Assembly: GCA_934309345.1 (NCBI GenBank)
Contig: CAKRDD010000013.1
Span: 1 to 64,000 of the forward strand
Direction of reading: 5' to 3'
Length of the DNA: 64,000 nt
Source: an uncultured Mediterraneibacter sp.
GTDB lineage: Bacteria; Bacillota; Clostridia; Lachnospirales; Lachnospiraceae
The position numbers and the translations under genes are program-made. The notes under the pieces were generated by a model. It was not told the DNA's origin. It searched no databases and saw nothing but the letters and a program-made list of their open reading frames with translations. Each line of letters begins with the position of its first letter. The first letter of the stretch is position 1. This document shows positions 60,877 through 64,000 of this stretch, piece after piece.

Positions 60877-63800
60877 TTAGTTTCTTGTTTTTGTTTCTTT
60901 ATATTTCATCAGCATAAGCACTCCTGCGAAGAGTATTAATATCGCCCCTGCCAATCTGTAAATAAGAACCCCACAACTGCCTGTAGAAGGCAGTTTATTC
61001 ACACGGTTTTGATTTGTAACGGTTACCATGTCACCGTTGGTTGCACTGTTCGACTCTGTTGCGCCAGCCTTTGTTGTCGTATATGACGTAAAGTATTCCA
61101 TTCCGTTCACAATAGCAACTGTAGAAGAATCTTTGATTGGACGTCCCTCATCATCAAGTTCAAAAACATAATAGGTTTTTCCCAACTCCAGATCTACAAA
61201 TTTGTTTTTCTTTGTATCCGTTTCTCCGGCACTATACGTGATTTGTATTTTCTGAATCTGAGCGCCTGTTGCCTCTTGATTTTCATAAAGTCCAAACCTA
61301 TAAGTTCCACTCACTGGATTCGAATCATGACCACCTGGATTCTTAAACTTCTTCTCTACAGTAATCTCACCTTTATGGTTTGTAACCGTCAAATTATAGA
61401 TTGCATCATACAGTTTACGAATCCTTTTATCATTTATACATTCTTGCACATACGAAGAATATGCAGCTGGTGTTCCTTCTTTCCTTGGCACCATAATATA
61501 AATTGGTTCGCTGTTTACCACATATCCATCCGGAGCATCTGTCTCTGTCACTTTATAAATCGTATTAAAATCCATCAGCGGATCATTACTCGACTCATCT
61601 CTTCCAAAGGTGACCGTTCCGTCATCTCCTGTTGTACCAATCCCCACCTTACGTTTTCCGCTTCCATCCTCAACTTCTTTAATATCGCCGTTTCCATCTC
61701 TTACACAGTTAACCACCTGGAATGTTGCTCCTGGTAACAATACAGATGTATTATTCTGATCTACTTTGGAAATTATCAGCTTCATATTTGTTTCACCGCT
61801 TACTGTACCTCCGGCAGAATAGCTGTACTCACCTTCTTCTACCTTTGTCCCGTTCGATGGCGTATATCTTTCCCAATACACTACATTTGAGAAAGATACC
61901 TTCTTATCCGGCGGCGCATTTACTGTCGCAGTATAGGTAATTGTAACCGGTATATCACATGGGATTTCTATCTCCAATGTATTATCGTCTTTAAGTGATG
62001 CTTTAAACGTAACCACACTATTAGTGTTTGAATTAACAACCTGAATTGTTTTCGGATCCAATATCAAGGTATCACTCAGCTTATCGATCAGCTTCAATTT
62101 TGAACCACCTTCTACTGTTGGAAGTGTTTCACCCAGCTGATTCGCCTTAACTGTAAAGTTTATTTTTTGATTATTAGAAACGTATTTTTTCTCAAGTTTC
62201 TTTGGTGTTATTGTTGCTGGAGATGTTGCTACATCAATCGTCTTTCCTTCTGTAGTTTGAAGGTCAACACGATTAACAAATTCCTTCGCATCTCCTTTAA
62301 GCAGTACATCCGGATCTGTCACTCTACAGACAACCTGCACATCAACTGCATTCTGATCTCTCTGTTTTCCAGCCACAAAATCTCCAAGTTCAATTAACGC
62401 CTGATTTTCATTAACATAATAATATGTTGTTATCTGGTTTGAACTACTATCTGTAGCTGCTGTAACCGTTTTTTCTGTCCATCCATTCAAATTGGAAATC
62501 CGATTTGAGGTGATTGTTCCACTTGCTATCCATTTGATACGAATATAGGAAAGTTCCATTCCAGCTGGAATCGTCTCTAAAACGCGATACTTTCCTGACA
62601 TTTCTCCTGCATAGTTTAGTTTAATTGCCCAAGAAGCATATTGTCCTGAACCTGTTGTTTGATCTAATTGATCCGTTATTATTTTGCTTGTATCCTTCTT
62701 ATCTGTACCTTCCAAAGTTTGAGTTATTTTCTTTGTTATTTTATCATACGTGAACGTCTGACCAAGCTCTTTTAAGATATTTGGAGCCTTATACAACTCC
62801 TTTTCCGCTGAATCTTGCTCAACCAAAGCCTCACCCTTATCTTGTGTACTAACATGATTTTTATATTTATATGTATCTCGATCATTTATTGGTAGAGACT
62901 GCGGTTCTGTCCTCACGATAAAATAAAGTTTATTTCCTTCAAGCTGATGTGTCTCCTTTGCTGTTACAGTCAATTCACTGTAGTTTCCATCACCCGGGAA
63001 ATTTTTTTCATTGGTTAATTTTTTTTCAGAAAACCAAGTTGTTGTAACATCCTCAAGCTTTTCTTTCGCCTTCAATTCTTCCACACTGTTATATTCCGTA
63101 ATTTGCTTCCCTTCAGGCAACTTTCCTTTATAGATACCTACCAGTGAATCCTTATGTAAATAGGAATCTTGCAAACCTGAATCTTTTGAAATCCAATCAC
63201 GAAAAGATGTATCTTTTAAAATTGCTGTTCCATCAACCTCTATTACCCAATAAAGCTTTCCATTTTTCCAGGTTTGGGCATCTATTTCCGGTTTCTCATA
63301 ATACCAGGATGTCTTTCTGACATTCATACTGAAACTACCAGAAATTGTTATCTCTTTTTGAGATTCTATCGTTGAAATATCAATGGTACTTGTTCCATTT
63401 TTAACGTTTCCTGATATTTCAAAACTATTTTGCACTTTAGCTGAACTAAATGTATTCTGATTTACCGGTTTTGCATAATATGTAAATTTATAAGCATACC
63501 TATTGTCTTCCCATCCCAATTGAGATGGTGTTAATTTAAAAGAATTTAATCCATCAATCTTTACCCATTTTGTTCCTGCTAAAGTCTCATATTTATCGGT
63601 TATGCTATTATATTCATACGCCTCGACTTTTGCATATCCGACATACTGCATCTTATCCGACTTCAGAGTATCTTTCATCGTCACTTCTGTCGCATCCCAG
63701 TCACCCTTTGTTTGGTTAACGTCTACTGTATATAGATAACTTCCTGCTGGAACTTCAAACGATTTACTTCCGGACGTATCCTTCTTTATCCCTTCTCCTA

Positions 63801-64000
63801 ATGTCAAATCATATATATCATCATTCATAGTAAACGTTTGATTTGCATTTGTCGCCGGACTTACGGTTTTCTCATCCCACTTATAATTTCCTATCGTTTC
63901 ATTGTGACCATATGCTTCAAATCCAGTCCCCTTGCTTTTATCCGCATTTGATGCTGCTACAATCATACGGTTTTTAATTTCTACATTGTCTTTCTTCATT
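60877..64000 (-). CDS. Large LPXTG adhesin, probable pilus tip (partial)
   Basis: At least 1040 residues lie in the window and the 5' end continues beyond it; the methionine at 63999 is internal. The protein has repeated Cna-B/SpaA-like domains, e.g. LIISKVDQNNTSVLLPGATF and YKVTETDAPDGYVV (E-box), and ends with KLPSTG, a hydrophobic stretch and KYKETKTRN. Such large first genes of pilus operons encode tip adhesins that bind host or mucus ligands. Ligand unknown. Confidence 0.88.
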   Translation of the reverse strand, partial: MKKDNVEIKNRMIVAASNADKSKGTGFEAYGHNETIGNYKWDEKTVSPATNANQTFTMNDDIYDLTLGEGIKKDTSGSKSFEVPAGSYLYTVDVNQTKGDWDATEVTMKDTLKSDKMQYVGYAKVEAYEYNSITDKYETLAGTKWVKIDGLNSFKLTPSQLGWEDNRYAYKFTYYAKPVNQNTFSSAKVQNSFEISGNVKNGTSTIDISTIESQKEITISGSFSMNVRKTSWYYEKPEIDAQTWKNGKLYWVIEVDGTAILKDTSFRDWISKDSGLQDSYLHKDSLVGIYKGKLPEGKQITEYNSVEELKAKEKLEDVTTTWFSEKKLTNEKNFPGDGNYSELTVTAKETHQLEGNKLYFIVRTEPQSLPINDRDTYKYKNHVSTQDKGEALVEQDSAEKELYKAPNILKELGQTFTYDKITKKITQTLEGTDKKDTSKIITDQLDQTTGSGQYASWAIKLNYAGEMSGKYRVLETIPAGMELSYIRIKWIASGTITSNRISNLNGWTEKTVTAATDSSSNQITTYYYVNENQALIELGDFVAGKQRDQNAVDVQVVCRVTDPDVLLKGDAKEFVNRVDLQTTEGKTIDVATSPATITPKKLEKKYVSNNQKINFTVKANQLGETLPTVEGGSKLKLIDKLSDTLILDPKTIQVVNSNTNSVVTFKASLKDDNTLEIEIPCDIPVTITYTATVNAPPDKKVSFSNVVYWERYTPSNGTKVEEGEYSYSAGGTVSGETNMKLIISKVDQNNTSVLLPGATFQVVNCVRDGNGDIKEVEDGSGKRKVGIGTTGDDGTVTFGRDESSNDPLMDFNTIYKVTETDAPDGYVVNSEPIYIMVPRKEGTPAAYSSYVQECINDKRIRKLYDAIYNLTVTNHKGEITVEKKFKNPGGHDSNPVSGTYRFGLYENQEATGAQIQKIQITYSAGETDTKKNKFVDLELGKTYYVFELDDEGRPIKDSSTVAIVNGMEYFTSYTTTKAGATESNSATNGDMVTVTNQNRVNKLPSTGSCGVLIYRLAGAILILFAGVLMLMKYKETKTRN

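Noticed and set aside
1..64000. CRISPR arrays, rRNA or tRNA genes
   Set aside because: No regularly spaced direct repeats of 25-40 bases and no tRNA or rRNA sequence were seen on either strand.

Overview
This looks like a chromosomal window from a spore-forming, Gram-positive gut anaerobe of the Lachnospiraceae. The genus is uncertain; something near Dorea, Mediterraneibacter or Coprococcus would fit. Evidence: Firmicute gene order hup-rqcP-yabP-yabQ-divIC-spoIIE-tilS-hpt-ftsH, a CotS-like spore coat kinase, an S-box riboswitch on metK, ARG boxes on argF, consensus TTGACA/TATAAT promoters, and a sortase-assembled pilus locus. Almost every chromosomal gene lies on the minus strand.

Layout. 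1-1855: hairpin repeats and an sdpR/sdpI-type autoregulated pair. 1890-3830: an eroded mobile-element zone with a remnant of an ICE gene, a sortase B fragment, an XRE-AbrB regulator and a zinc-ribbon protein. 3873-11822: a 7.5-kb integrative element in the 3' part of lysS. It carries a tyrosine integrase, a Tn916-like excisionase, a CRESS-type Rep with superfamily 3 helicase, a hairpin origin whose loop reads TAGTATTAC, a two-piece FtsK/TcpA-like coupling protein, a possible ssDNA-binding protein, XRE regulators and unknown cargo. Integration cut off the native lysS 3' end (now an orphan at 3873-4364), and the element supplies a diverged replacement that restores the C-terminal tRNA-binding domain.

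11337-15416: dus-greA-lysS. 15598-21035: a TetR-controlled cluster (SCP2-like, alpha/beta hydrolase, condensation-type enzyme, carrier protein, adenylate-forming ligase) that probably makes or transfers an unknown acyl product. 21135-30489: lon, a DUF6145-like gene, birA, argF, trmH, ktrA/ktrB, bioB. 30829-34243: two-component system, then metK with its SAM riboswitch. 34279-42386: CapA-like protein, murA, aroK, an FHA protein, map, an alpha-glucan hydrolase. 42517-49882: the ftsH-to-hup cluster. 50051-56288: CotS-like kinase, cca, a Na/Pi cotransporter with Pho-box-like repeats, asnS. 56436-64000: a pilus operon with two sortases and three LPXTG proteins; the large distal one runs off the window. 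A 142-bp MITE with an 8-bp target duplication sits inside this operon.

The most interesting item is the integrative element. It combines a eukaryotic-ssDNA-virus-like replication module (Rep plus nonanucleotide hairpin) with ICE-type integration and coupling genes, and it swaps the end of an essential gene. Second are the TetR-controlled condensation cluster and small repeats that repeatedly sit next to terminator T-tracts.
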